This document shows positions 23,938 to 30,747 of a stretch of 47,323 nucleotides of DNA, piece by piece. Positions within the stretch are counted from its first letter, which is position 1. Each line of letters begins with the position of its first letter. The stretch comes from an uncultured Spirochaetales bacterium (GTDB lineage Bacteria; Spirochaetota; Spirochaetia; Sphaerochaetales; Sphaerochaetaceae): assembly GCA_949293335.1 (NCBI GenBank), contig CASFDA010000010.1, forward strand, positions 66,567 through 113,889, in the 5' to 3' direction. Below the pieces are notes generated by a model that did not search any database, had not been told where the DNA came from, and was given only the letters and a program-made list of their open reading frames with translations. A program made the translations under genes and the position numbers.

Positions 23938-24151
23938 CAAAAAATATCGAGAAGACTCCATATCTCTATAGAATGGAGATGAATCGTATGGTATACCTCA
24001 ATTAGTTGCTTGCAGGGCAGGAAAATCTCTGCACGTATGTGTGACGCATATGTACTCCGGTGGAGCTAACGTAAGACTTGAGTAGGTTTTCCTGAGAAAG
24101 CAGCTGGCGCTGAAGCCGGAAGCCCGCTCTTCTTAAGTGTGGGTAGTTCAC
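23938..24151 (+). ncRNA. Orphan omega-RNA/HEARO-like RNA or IS200/IS605-type non-autonomous element
   Basis: A gene-free stretch of about 214 bases, densely folded when read on the plus strand. Elements in order: a hairpin CTCCAT/ATGGAG (23956-23978); an 11-bp long-range stem CAGGAAAATCT/AGGTTTTCCTG (24018-24028 with 24084-24094); within it a 9-bp hairpin with TGA loop (24033-24053) and CTCC-GGT-GGAG (24055-24065); then CTGGC/GCCGG (24104-24119); and a terminal hairpin CCCGC...GTGGG (24123-24143) followed by TAGTTCAC. The ending GAAGCCC-hairpin-GGGTAGTTCAC is what I recall for right ends of IS200/IS605 elements, and hence for TnpB/IscB guide-RNA scaffolds. No tnpA, tnpB or iscB is present. 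The left boundary is a guess: TTTAT at 23933-23937. The RNA would read straight into the rarA 3' end. Confidence 0.55.
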
Positions 24152-26364
24152 TTCGTGATTTGATGGACGCGCTTCCATTCATTTTGGGAGGGCGTTTTTT
24201 TCTTTTTCAGGCCGCTGTTTGTCCCTTTTATGACTGCTATTTCGCTTCTCCAGTCGACTTCTCGGTCTGCAAGCGATGAGATGAATGCATCTTTGAATTT
24301 CTCATCCACGAACTTCGAGTAGCTTCTCTCCCACCAGGATCTGACGCTCTCTTTTGAGAGGTACCTCTTTTCCATGCTCTTTTCTATCCTGATGCTTACA
24401 GATTCGAAGTGACTTGCAATCAAGTTTTCAAGATCTGTCTCATCCCAGCGAGAAAGAGGATTGTCCGAATAGATCCTCTCCTCGGCTTTCTTCAGCTCAG
24501 CAGAAATCTCGCCATCAGTGAGTTCAGATAGCCGCGTGCTCTTTTTTGGGATTGTCTCAAGGAGCAGAAGCTTGCCATCCTTTTCAAGGTGTCTCTTGAT
24601 CTCTGAAAGGAGTTTCCCGCTCTTTTCCAGACGAGTGAGGACGTTTTTTCCTGTGATTACTGAAAAATACAGATCATCATCTATTTCGGAAAAGGCCTTC
24701 TCGTCACTTTCTGATATGATCACTTCCGGCTTTTCAACTTCCTCGAACTCCCTTGCAAAGTGTTCTATGACCTCCTTGTCCTCCTTATTACGTACAAAAG
24801 CCATGGAGAGCCCTTCCGGATTCAGGCGCATCAGCGGCCAGAGGAGAAGACCTCTTGATGCATTGAGCGTAAGTGTGTTCGAGTATCTCTTGATCTCAAG
24901 GTCTGACAAGAGTTCTGATCTGAGTCTTCTCATCAGAGCGCTCTTTTCTCCCATAGCACGCTCGATCCAGATCTCCTTCTCCCTGTTTTTCGGAGAGTGC
25001 GTCAGTTCTTCTTCCCATTCGTCCTCTGTCACAGATTCAAGCTGTACTTCCCTTTTTTCAAGTACCTTGTCCCTGATTGTCTTCTCATACCCCTGACTGG
25101 ATGGAATATAGAAGACCTTTCCCTGCAGTCCGGTCGGCAGATATTGCTGGCTTACCCAGTGGTCTCGGTATGCGTGGGGATACAGGTACCCTTCCCCGTG
25201 TCCGAATCCCTCTTTGTCCCTGCTTGCATCCTTCAGGTGGTTCGGGACATCTCCATCTTTTTCCTCCTCGAGGCTCTTGAGCGCATCGAAGAAGGCCATC
25301 GAGGAGTTGCTCTTTTCGCATGTTGCGAGATATAGGGCGGCAAGAGCGAGGTGATAGCGTCCTTCAGGAAGTCCTACGCGGTCGAATGCTGCAGCTGCAC
25401 TCTCGACGTACGTAAGTGCAAAAGGGTCGGCAAGTCCGACATCCTCGCAGGCAAGTATCAGCATGCGCCGGAATATGAAGCGGGGATCTTCGCCAGCTTT
25501 TACCATCCTGCTGAGCCAGTACATGGATGCATCGGGATCAGAACCGCGCAGGCTTTTGATGAATGCGCTTATGACATCGAAGTGGTAATCACCCTCCTTG
25601 TCATACAGTACAGCTTTCTGCTGTATCGACTCTTCGGCGATTTCACGTGTGATGTGTATTACCTCACCATCTTTCGGAGGAAAGTTTTCGCCGGTTGTCT
25701 CAACAGCAAGTTCCAGGGCGTTCAATAGTGATCTGGCATCTCCTGCGGAGACCTCGATCAGATGTTTTTTCGCATCATCATCGATCACCACATTGTATTT
25801 TCCATAACCCCTTTCTTTGTCGGAAAGGGCATCTGAGAGAATCCTTTCAAGATCTTTCTCTTCCAGTTTCCTGAGCTGGAATATCCTTGAGCGGGAGACG
25901 AGAGCGGCATTCACTTCAAAGTAGGGGTTCTCTGTTGTTGCCCCGATGAGTATCACAGTTCCGTTCTCCACCCATGGCAGCAGCGCATCCTGCTGTCTCT
26001 TGTTCCACCTGTGCACCTCATCAATGAAAAGGATTGTCTTCTTCCCATACAAGTCGAGCCTTTCCTTAGCATCATGAATTTCCGCATCAAGCTCCTTTAG
26101 TCCTGCAAGGACAGCATTCATTGTGGAGAAATGACTTTTTGTAGTGTTTGCAATGACGCGGGCAAGTGTTGTTTTCCCTGTTCCAGGAGGACCGTAGAGA
26201 ATTATCGATGAAAGCTGGTCCATCTGTATGGCTCTTCTCAGGAGTCTTCCTTTGCCGACAATGTGGTCCTGCCCGACGTATTCATCGAGCGTCCTTGGTC
26301 TCATCCGCGAAGCCAGAGGCTCTCCTGAGAGCTCTTTTTTTCTTGTACTTTCAAAAAGATCCAT
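24148..26364 (-). CDS. rarA: RarA (MgsA) AAA+ ATPase fused to a C-terminal domain of unknown function
   Basis: A 738-residue protein. Residues 1-420 are a RarA/WHIP-type clamp-loader-like AAA+ ATPase acting at stalled replication forks: RMRPRTLDEYVGQDH at 20-34, Walker A GPPGTGKTT at 58-66, Walker B ILFIDEVHRW at 111-120, sensor GATTENPYF, and the C-terminal tetramerisation region with YPHAYRDHWVSQQYLP. Residues 430-738 are an extra domain with short Rossmann-like pieces (LYFSVITGKNVLTRL, DGKLLLLETIPKKS) suggesting a degenerate methyltransferase. Spirochaetes commonly carry this fusion. The last residues (KRVHQITK) and the stop codon lie at the boundary of an omega-RNA-like element whose terminal TTCAC supplies the TGA. 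The start overlaps the upstream lipoprotein stop by one base. Confidence 0.9.
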   Translation of the reverse strand: MDLFESTRKKELSGEPLASRMRPRTLDEYVGQDHIVGKGRLLRRAIQMDQLSSIILYGPPGTGKTTLARVIANTTKSHFSTMNAVLAGLKELDAEIHDAKERLDLYGKKTILFIDEVHRWNKRQQDALLPWVENGTVILIGATTENPYFEVNAALVSRSRIFQLRKLEEKDLERILSDALSDKERGYGKYNVVIDDDAKKHLIEVSAGDARSLLNALELAVETTGENFPPKDGEVIHITREIAEESIQQKAVLYDKEGDYHFDVISAFIKSLRGSDPDASMYWLSRMVKAGEDPRFIFRRMLILACEDVGLADPFALTYVESAAAAFDRVGLPEGRYHLALAALYLATCEKSNSSMAFFDALKSLEEEKDGDVPNHLKDASRDKEGFGHGEGYLYPHAYRDHWVSQQYLPTGLQGKVFYIPSSQGYEKTIRDKVLEKREVQLESVTEDEWEEELTHSPKNREKEIWIERAMGEKSALMRRLRSELLSDLEIKRYSNTLTLNASRGLLLWPLMRLNPEGLSMAFVRNKEDKEVIEHFAREFEEVEKPEVIISESDEKAFSEIDDDLYFSVITGKNVLTRLEKSGKLLSEIKRHLEKDGKLLLLETIPKKSTRLSELTDGEISAELKKAEERIYSDNPLSRWDETDLENLIASHFESVSIRIEKSMEKRYLSKESVRSWWERSYSKFVDEKFKDAFISSLADREVDWRSEIAVIKGTNSGLKKKKTPSQNEWKRVHQITK

Positions 26365-27068
26365 CAGCTGTAATCCTCCCAGAATACGCTATAGGGAGAG
26401 TCCTTGTCTTCTAGCGGTGCATTCTTCAGCATTGTCTCTGCGCTTATAAGGAGGTCAAATATCCTTTTGAACAGGAAATTGATCAGTTCGTCTTTTTCTA
26501 TTCCCTTTGCTTCGGCAAGAGTTGTCCCGTATCCTGATAGGGAGAGGTTGTCGTAGTTCCTTTTCACGATCCCGAGCTCGAGGAGGAAAGATGATAATGC
26601 CTCCTCACTCTTTTCTTTGTTCTTTTCGTAGCTGTCATTGAGCACAGAGAGGACGTAAGGGCCTCTGATGCGCTCATATTCCCTTGCGATCGAATTATCT
26701 GAAGAGACGAATACAACAGGGTTTGTCATGACAAATGCGCTGTCTGATCCGATTGCACTGAACGCATCGGAGAGCATGACATTTGCCAGATCCTCTACGC
26801 ATTTTACATATTCACTTTCCATTCTGTCATAAAGAGGCAGATATGCGCCATACGCTTTTGTGTCATCGCTCAGGAGAAGGAGCACTTCGTCAGAAGAGAG
26901 GGGAGAGTTGTCCTCAGCAATCTTGAATGCATCCTGCTGAAGTATCGAAACAGCCTCTTCGATTCTCTTGAACTGCTCGTCATCAAGCACTCTTGTCCGC
27001 TTTTCACTGCTCATGCAGGAGGTGATCAACAAAAGCGTGATGAGAAGAAATAAAAACTTCCTGCCCAT
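26364..27068 (-). CDS. Predicted lipoprotein of unknown function
   Basis: From the ATG at 27068 this is a 234-residue lipoprotein: signal peptide MGRKFLFLLITLLLITSC with the lipobox ITSC (Cys18). The frame is open 12 codons further upstream, but that would bury the signal peptide. The mature part is helical and acidic (LLLELGIVKRNYDNL) with no motif I know. The gene ends on the first base of rarA's start codon (TGATG), so it is probably the first gene of a two-gene operon. Why a surface or periplasmic lipoprotein would be coupled to a replication-fork ATPase is unclear. Confidence 0.8.
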   Translation of the reverse strand: MGRKFLFLLITLLLITSCMSSEKRTRVLDDEQFKRIEEAVSILQQDAFKIAEDNSPLSSDEVLLLLSDDTKAYGAYLPLYDRMESEYVKCVEDLANVMLSDAFSAIGSDSAFVMTNPVVFVSSDNSIAREYERIRGPYVLSVLNDSYEKNKEKSEEALSSFLLELGIVKRNYDNLSLSGYGTTLAEAKGIEKDELINFLFKRIFDLLISAETMLKNAPLEDKDSPYSVFWEDYS

Positions 27069-27268
27069 ACTGAAAATATAATCGAGTGTCTCAAAGTAAT
27101 GCAAGGTTGGAAAGCTTTCAGGAAGGGGAGGGGAATCAGCTCCTTTGCTCTATTCGTGAATTCCATGAACCTGATGTGTAGATAGTGGAAAGTTTTCCTG
27201 TTCTCCGGCAGCCTCGTTTTGCCTTTGTTCTGATTTGTGTTATATTCACTATAAGGTAGGAGAATTAA

Positions 27269-27970
27269 ATGAAAGACGATTCAATCCTTCAAAGCGCTAC
27301 GCTACGTGAGAACGTTCTTTTGAAGAACGTCTATCTTTGGCTCGTTCTGGGTCTTGTTGTCTCTGCTGTCGTAGGCTATGCAGTGAGCATTTCCCGGACT
27401 CTGCAGATCATGATTTACGGGAATGCATTCTCACTTATTTTCATCGTGATTGCTGAGTTCGCTCTGGTCTTCTTCCTTTCAGCCCGTCTCGAGACGATGA
27501 AAGCAAGCAGTGCCGTTATTTCATTCATCGCATATTCTGTCCTCACAGGCTTTACTCTAGGTTCTGTATTCCTCCTTTTCGCACCAAGCGCGATCGCCAA
27601 GGCATTCCTGTCTTCAGCTGGGGTATTCATCGGTGCAGCGTTGTATGCGACATTTACAAAGCGTGATGTACGCTCCTGGGGACGCTATCTGTTCATGGGG
27701 CTCTGGGGACTTATCTTCGCATCCCTGATCAACATGTTCTTCCGTTCAAGCATGCTGGATTTTGGTATTTCCATTCTTGGTGTCGTGATATTCACATTCC
27801 TCACAGCATGGGATACGAGGAGGATACTGGATATCAACAGGAACTACGGCCCGATGATGACGAACGATGAACTTACGAAGATAGGAATCATGGGAGCATT
27901 GGAGCTCTATCTTGATTTCATCAACATCTTCCTTTACCTCATCAGAATTTTCGGAAGCCGTGACAACTGA
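27269..27970 (+). CDS. Bax inhibitor-1/YccA-family membrane protein
   Basis: A 233-residue protein with seven hydrophobic helices. It has the usual short polar N-terminus followed by LKNVYLWLVLGLVVSAVVGY, the mid-protein YSVLTGFTLGSVFLLF and AALYATFTKRDVRSWG, and a C-terminal FTFLTAWDTRRI plus ALELYLDFINIFLYLIRIFG. The paired acidic residues in the last segments match the di-aspartyl pH sensor of BI-1 family calcium-leak channels such as B. subtilis YetJ; E. coli relatives are YbhL and YccA. YccA interacts with FtsH and HflKC in E. coli, and HflKC-like genes occur in this window, but not next to it. TAGGAG precedes the ATG. The stop overlaps the start of the next gene. Confidence 0.9.
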   Translation: MKDDSILQSATLRENVLLKNVYLWLVLGLVVSAVVGYAVSISRTLQIMIYGNAFSLIFIVIAEFALVFFLSARLETMKASSAVISFIAYSVLTGFTLGSVFLLFAPSAIAKAFLSSAGVFIGAALYATFTKRDVRSWGRYLFMGLWGLIFASLINMFFRSSMLDFGISILGVVIFTFLTAWDTRRILDINRNYGPMMTNDELTKIGIMGALELYLDFINIFLYLIRIFGSRDN

Positions 27971-28628
27971 GGAAAACGTACTATATGTCGATGACGATTT
28001 TCTGATCGTCTACAAGGAGAGCGGACTTGACAGTGTTCCCCTGAAAGGGAAGGATGGTCCGACTCTCCTTTCTTCTTTCTCGCCAATCTACCCGGAAATT
28101 GCATCGGGATTCGGAAGGAATTACTGGGAAGGGGGTGTCCTGCACCGCCTTGACAGAGGTACATCGGGGCTTGTCCTCATTGCCCGCAATAAATCTTTCT
28201 ATGACAAGATCTCATCTCTCCAGGCTTCTGGAGGGTTCTTGAAAAAATATGTTGCATTGACAGATGAAAGCAATAATCTCCTCGAAGGCTTTCCTCCCTC
28301 GCCCTCTGATCTCAGGAAAGGCACCCTCATAAGATCAGGGTTCAGAGCTTACGGATGCGGACGCAAGAGCGTTCGCCCGACACTTGAAGGAATGCGCAGC
28401 TTTGATGGAAAGGTCTATGAGACAAAGCTGATGGATGTGGTGGAGAACCGCGTGTACGTGGAAATAGAAAGGGGGTTCAGGCATCAGATCAGGGCACATC
28501 TTGCTTGGCTCAAGCACCCGATAACTGGAGATGAGCTTTATGGAGGGCGGAAAAGCGAAAGGCTGATGCTGGAGAGTTATTCCATCTCGTTTTCTGGTTT
28601 TTCCTTCTCCATAGAAAGCCGGATCTGA
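27960..28628 (+). CDS. RluA-family rRNA/tRNA pseudouridine synthase
   Basis: A 222-residue protein from a GTG at 27960; the open frame extends 16 codons further, into the preceding gene. The conserved catalytic block GGVLHRLDRGTSGLVL has the catalytic Asp (residue 65). VYVEIERGFRHQIRAHLAWLKHPITGDELYGG is the typical RluA C-terminal RNA-binding motif. There is no N-terminal S4 domain, so it belongs to the short RluA group. The exact uridine target cannot be told. The start is uncertain because GGAAG lies only 2 bases before the GTG. It overlaps the BI-1 gene by 11 bases, and its stop directly abuts the convergent xseB stop. Confidence 0.88.
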   Translation: MTTEENVLYVDDDFLIVYKESGLDSVPLKGKDGPTLLSSFSPIYPEIASGFGRNYWEGGVLHRLDRGTSGLVLIARNKSFYDKISSLQASGGFLKKYVALTDESNNLLEGFPPSPSDLRKGTLIRSGFRAYGCGRKSVRPTLEGMRSFDGKVYETKLMDVVENRVYVEIERGFRHQIRAHLAWLKHPITGDELYGGRKSERLMLESYSISFSGFSFSIESRI

Positions 28629-28847
28629 TCATTCTTCTTCGATTTTCTCTGTCTTCAGGATCGGATCATCACTCTCGCTTGTGACTTTCTCAACCCTCCG
28701 TTCGAGTTCCTCCAGTGACTTGGAGAGCTTTTTCTCGATTCTGGAAGCCTCCTCAAATAGTTTTATCGCTTCCTCAATTGGCGTATTCTCGTCCTTTAGC
28801 TTCTCGCTCAGCTGCTCAAGTTTCTTCAGATCTTCCTCAAATGACAT
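28629..28847 (-). CDS. xseB: Exonuclease VII small subunit
   Basis: A 72-residue helical protein with the XseB pattern: SFEEDLKKLEQLSEKLKDENTPIEEAIKLFEEA, then a charged helix. It associates with XseA to form the single-strand-specific exonuclease VII. A GAAGGAGAT ribosome binding site lies within the end of xseA, and the two frames overlap by 11 bases, which shows coupled translation in the order xseA-xseB. Confidence 0.93.
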   Translation of the reverse strand: MSFEEDLKKLEQLSEKLKDENTPIEEAIKLFEEASRIEKKLSKSLEELERRVEKVTSESDDPILKTEKIEEE

Positions 28848-30243
28848 CTTCTATCTCCTTCACTTCGAGTTTCATGCTTCCCCGCATCACCCTGAGTCTC
28901 ACTTCATCACCTTTTTCAAGAAGGGAGGCATCCCTTATCACGTTCCCTTTTTCGTCTTCTGCTATCGCATAACCGCGGGAAAGGATACGAAGTGGAGAAA
29001 GTGATTCGACTTCCCGTTCCAGGTATTTTGTTTTCAGTCTCGCTTCGCCAAGCCTGTTCTCCATTTCTTTCCTGTTGCTTTTTCCATTGTAGCAGAGTTT
29101 CTCCCTGTATCCTTTGAGTCGGGCGATGATGGTACTCTTGTCGCTCTTATGCATCAACAGGAAAGTATTGGCCCTTTGCGGAAACAAGGTTATGTACTGA
29201 TATATGTCTTCCCTGTATCTGTCCACTTCAATAGTCAGGGAAGAAAGACGATTTGAGATTTTACTCTTTGCGCTGTTGAATTTCTCAAGGCGCATCGATG
29301 CATCTGAAAGACGCCTTGCAATCAGATAGGATGTGATTGTTATCCCTTTCAGCTTTCTCTCTTTCTTGTAAAGCTTTTCTCTGATCGCCGTAAGTATCTC
29401 CCTCTTTATACCAAGGAGCCTCTCCCTTCTCCTCATGTTCTCTTCTGTCACGATCTCTGCTGCCGCCGATGGTGTAGATGCCCTCAGGTCAGCGACGAGA
29501 TCTGAAAGAGGATTGTCCTGTTCATGTCCGATAGCACTGATTACTGGAATCCTGCTTTCGTGAATCGCCTCGATCACAAGACGTGACGAGTAGGGCAGGA
29601 GATCCTCTTCTGATCCTCCTCCTCTTGCGACAATGAGAACATCTATCAGGGAGGAGAACATGTTTGCATTCCTTATCCTGTTTGCAATCGATTCATCTGC
29701 ACCATCACCCTGTACCATCGATGGGAAAAGTATTATGTTCACCCCCGGAGCCCGTCGCTTAGTGATCTGGAGTATGTCATGTATGACCGCGCCTGTGTCA
29801 GAAGTAACAACTCCGATTGTATTTATCTCTTTTGGAATCGGTTTCTTGACATCGGGATTGAAGTATCCGAGGCTCTGGTAATACTCTTTCCTCTTTTCAA
29901 TCTCCTGACGCAGGTCACCCTCTCCTTTTCTTTCGAGAGTTTTGACGTTGAAGGAGAGGCTTCCCCCTTTTGCCCAGAATGACAGGTTGCCCCTGACGCG
30001 GACAAATTCTCCGTTCTCAAGTGGCTCGGTACGCCAGTTGTCACTTCTGAAGAATGTGCAGGAAATTACGCTTCCGTCCTTGTCCTTCAGATAGAAATAC
30101 CAATGCTTCGAAGAATTTATCTTGTAGTTTGTGACTTCTCCTTCGACTGAAAGGCCATAGAAAAGTTCGTCGACAGTAGAGGAGATGATCCTGTCGAGTT
30201 CGCTTACGGAAAATACCTTGTCTGCAAGTGGATTGTTCAGCAT
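28837..30243 (-). CDS. xseA: Exonuclease VII large subunit
   Basis: A 468-residue catalytic subunit that degrades single-stranded DNA from both ends. The N-terminal OB-fold spans about residues 1-110 (SVSELDRIISSTVDELF, VEGEVTNYK, HWYFYLKD). The conserved catalytic core contains IGVVTSDTGAVIHDI, LIVARGGGSEEDL and LRASTPSAAAE, followed by a long coiled coil that binds XseB. The start at 30243 follows the T-rich tail of the ferredoxin terminator, with no Shine-Dalgarno sequence. Translation is either weak or depends on read-through, and where its own promoter lies is not clear. Confidence 0.95.
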   Translation of the reverse strand: MLNNPLADKVFSVSELDRIISSTVDELFYGLSVEGEVTNYKINSSKHWYFYLKDKDGSVISCTFFRSDNWRTEPLENGEFVRVRGNLSFWAKGGSLSFNVKTLERKGEGDLRQEIEKRKEYYQSLGYFNPDVKKPIPKEINTIGVVTSDTGAVIHDILQITKRRAPGVNIILFPSMVQGDGADESIANRIRNANMFSSLIDVLIVARGGGSEEDLLPYSSRLVIEAIHESRIPVISAIGHEQDNPLSDLVADLRASTPSAAAEIVTEENMRRRERLLGIKREILTAIREKLYKKERKLKGITITSYLIARRLSDASMRLEKFNSAKSKISNRLSSLTIEVDRYREDIYQYITLFPQRANTFLLMHKSDKSTIIARLKGYREKLCYNGKSNRKEMENRLGEARLKTKYLEREVESLSPLRILSRGYAIAEDEKGNVIRDASLLEKGDEVRLRVMRGSMKLEVKEIEDVI

Positions 30244-30244
30244 A

Positions 30245-30272
30245 AAAAGAAAAGGGTACCCTGCGGTACCCT
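30245..30272 (-). terminator. Terminator between ferredoxin and xseA
   Basis: On the minus strand AGGGTACC and GGTACCCT pair perfectly around a GCAG loop (30253-30272), followed by TTTCTTTTT. The T-rich tail runs up to the xseA start codon. Confidence 0.8.
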
Positions 30273-30291
30273 CACTTAGGCCTGAAGAGAC

Positions 30292-30459
30292 TTACTCCTC
30301 AACGATAGCTCCAGTCGGGCATACGCTTGCGCAAGTTCCGCAAGAGATGCAGACATCTGGATCGATGGAATATGTGTCGCCCTCTGAAATTGCTCCAACT
30401 GGGCACTCACCCTGACATGTTCCGCATGCTACGCATGTTTCTGTGATCTTGTAAGCCAT
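30292..30459 (-). CDS. 2[4Fe-4S] ferredoxin (clostridial type)
   Basis: A 55-residue protein with two classical iron-sulfur cluster motifs: CVACGTCQGEC with CP at 9-20 (Cys 9, 12, 15, 19) and CISCGTCASVC with CP at 37-48 (Cys 37, 40, 43, 47). It is a low-potential electron carrier for anaerobic metabolism, for example pyruvate:ferredoxin oxidoreductase or hydrogenase. No redox partner is adjacent. Expression is well supported: a 17-spaced promoter (30505-30533), AGAGGAG before the ATG and a strong terminator. It is monocistronic. Confidence 0.95.
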   Translation of the reverse strand: MAYKITETCVACGTCQGECPVGAISEGDTYSIDPDVCISCGTCASVCPTGAIVEE

Positions 30460-30504
30460 GTTATTACTCCTCTTTGGATTTTTTCATCCAGTAGCTTGCA
30501 TATA

Positions 30505-30533
30505 AGTATAAAATTCCAGCTTTTCATCGTCAA
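30505..30533 (-). promoter_or_regulatory. Promoter of the ferredoxin gene
   Basis: On the minus strand TTGACG (30528-30533) and TATACT (30505-30510) are 17 bases apart. The ferredoxin start codon lies 46 bases downstream. Confidence 0.7.
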
Positions 30534-30711
30534 TTGAATATCTTTTGCAGAGATGGAAAATCCATTGTCTGAATATTTACATTTATGATATGAAAATATC
30601 ATCTTATTGATATCAAATGATGTGTTTTTTTTCTATCTGATGGATTAAAAATGCTGATGGAATTCTCTTTTTCATGTCTTTTTCATGCTTGATGACATTC
30701 TTTCTTTTTCC

Positions 30712-30740
30712 ATGACTTAACGAATCAACTTATGTATAAT
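30712..30740 (+). promoter_or_regulatory. Promoter of topB giving a leaderless transcript
   Basis: A perfect -10 hexamer TATAAT (30735-30740) has ATGACT (30712-30717) 17 bases upstream. The GTG start codon of topB begins only 7 bases after the -10, where transcription itself should start. No Shine-Dalgarno sequence fits in between. Confidence 0.65.
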
Positions 30741-30747
30741 CGCTCTC

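Larger units (their letters stand above)
30460..30747. other. 288-base AT-rich divergent intergenic region
   Basis: It lies between the ferredoxin gene (minus) and topB (plus) and contains both promoters. In between there is a perfect small hairpin GATAT-GAAA-ATATC (near 30586-30600), followed by a related GATATC. I see no open frame or RNA gene. Confidence 0.5.

Noticed and set aside
23956-23978. Hairpin CTCCAT/ATGGAG as the terminator of the CBS gene
   Set aside because: It has only six pairs, an 11-base loop and no T-run. It is more likely part of the structured RNA element.
23938-24151. Reading the structured stretch as 6S RNA, SRP RNA or tmRNA
   Set aside because: It lacks the long interrupted rod of 6S, the conserved SRP helix-8 motif and any tRNA-Ala-like ends. 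The GGGTAGTTCAC ending fits an IS200/IS605-type right end better.
27105-27268. Palindromes GAAAGCTTTC and GGAAAGTTTTCC as operators of the BI-1 gene
   Set aside because: They are short, AT-rich and unrelated to each other. No support beyond chance.
28837-30243. Alternative plus-strand coding within xseA
   Set aside because: Short frames only. XseA motifs on the minus strand are unambiguous.
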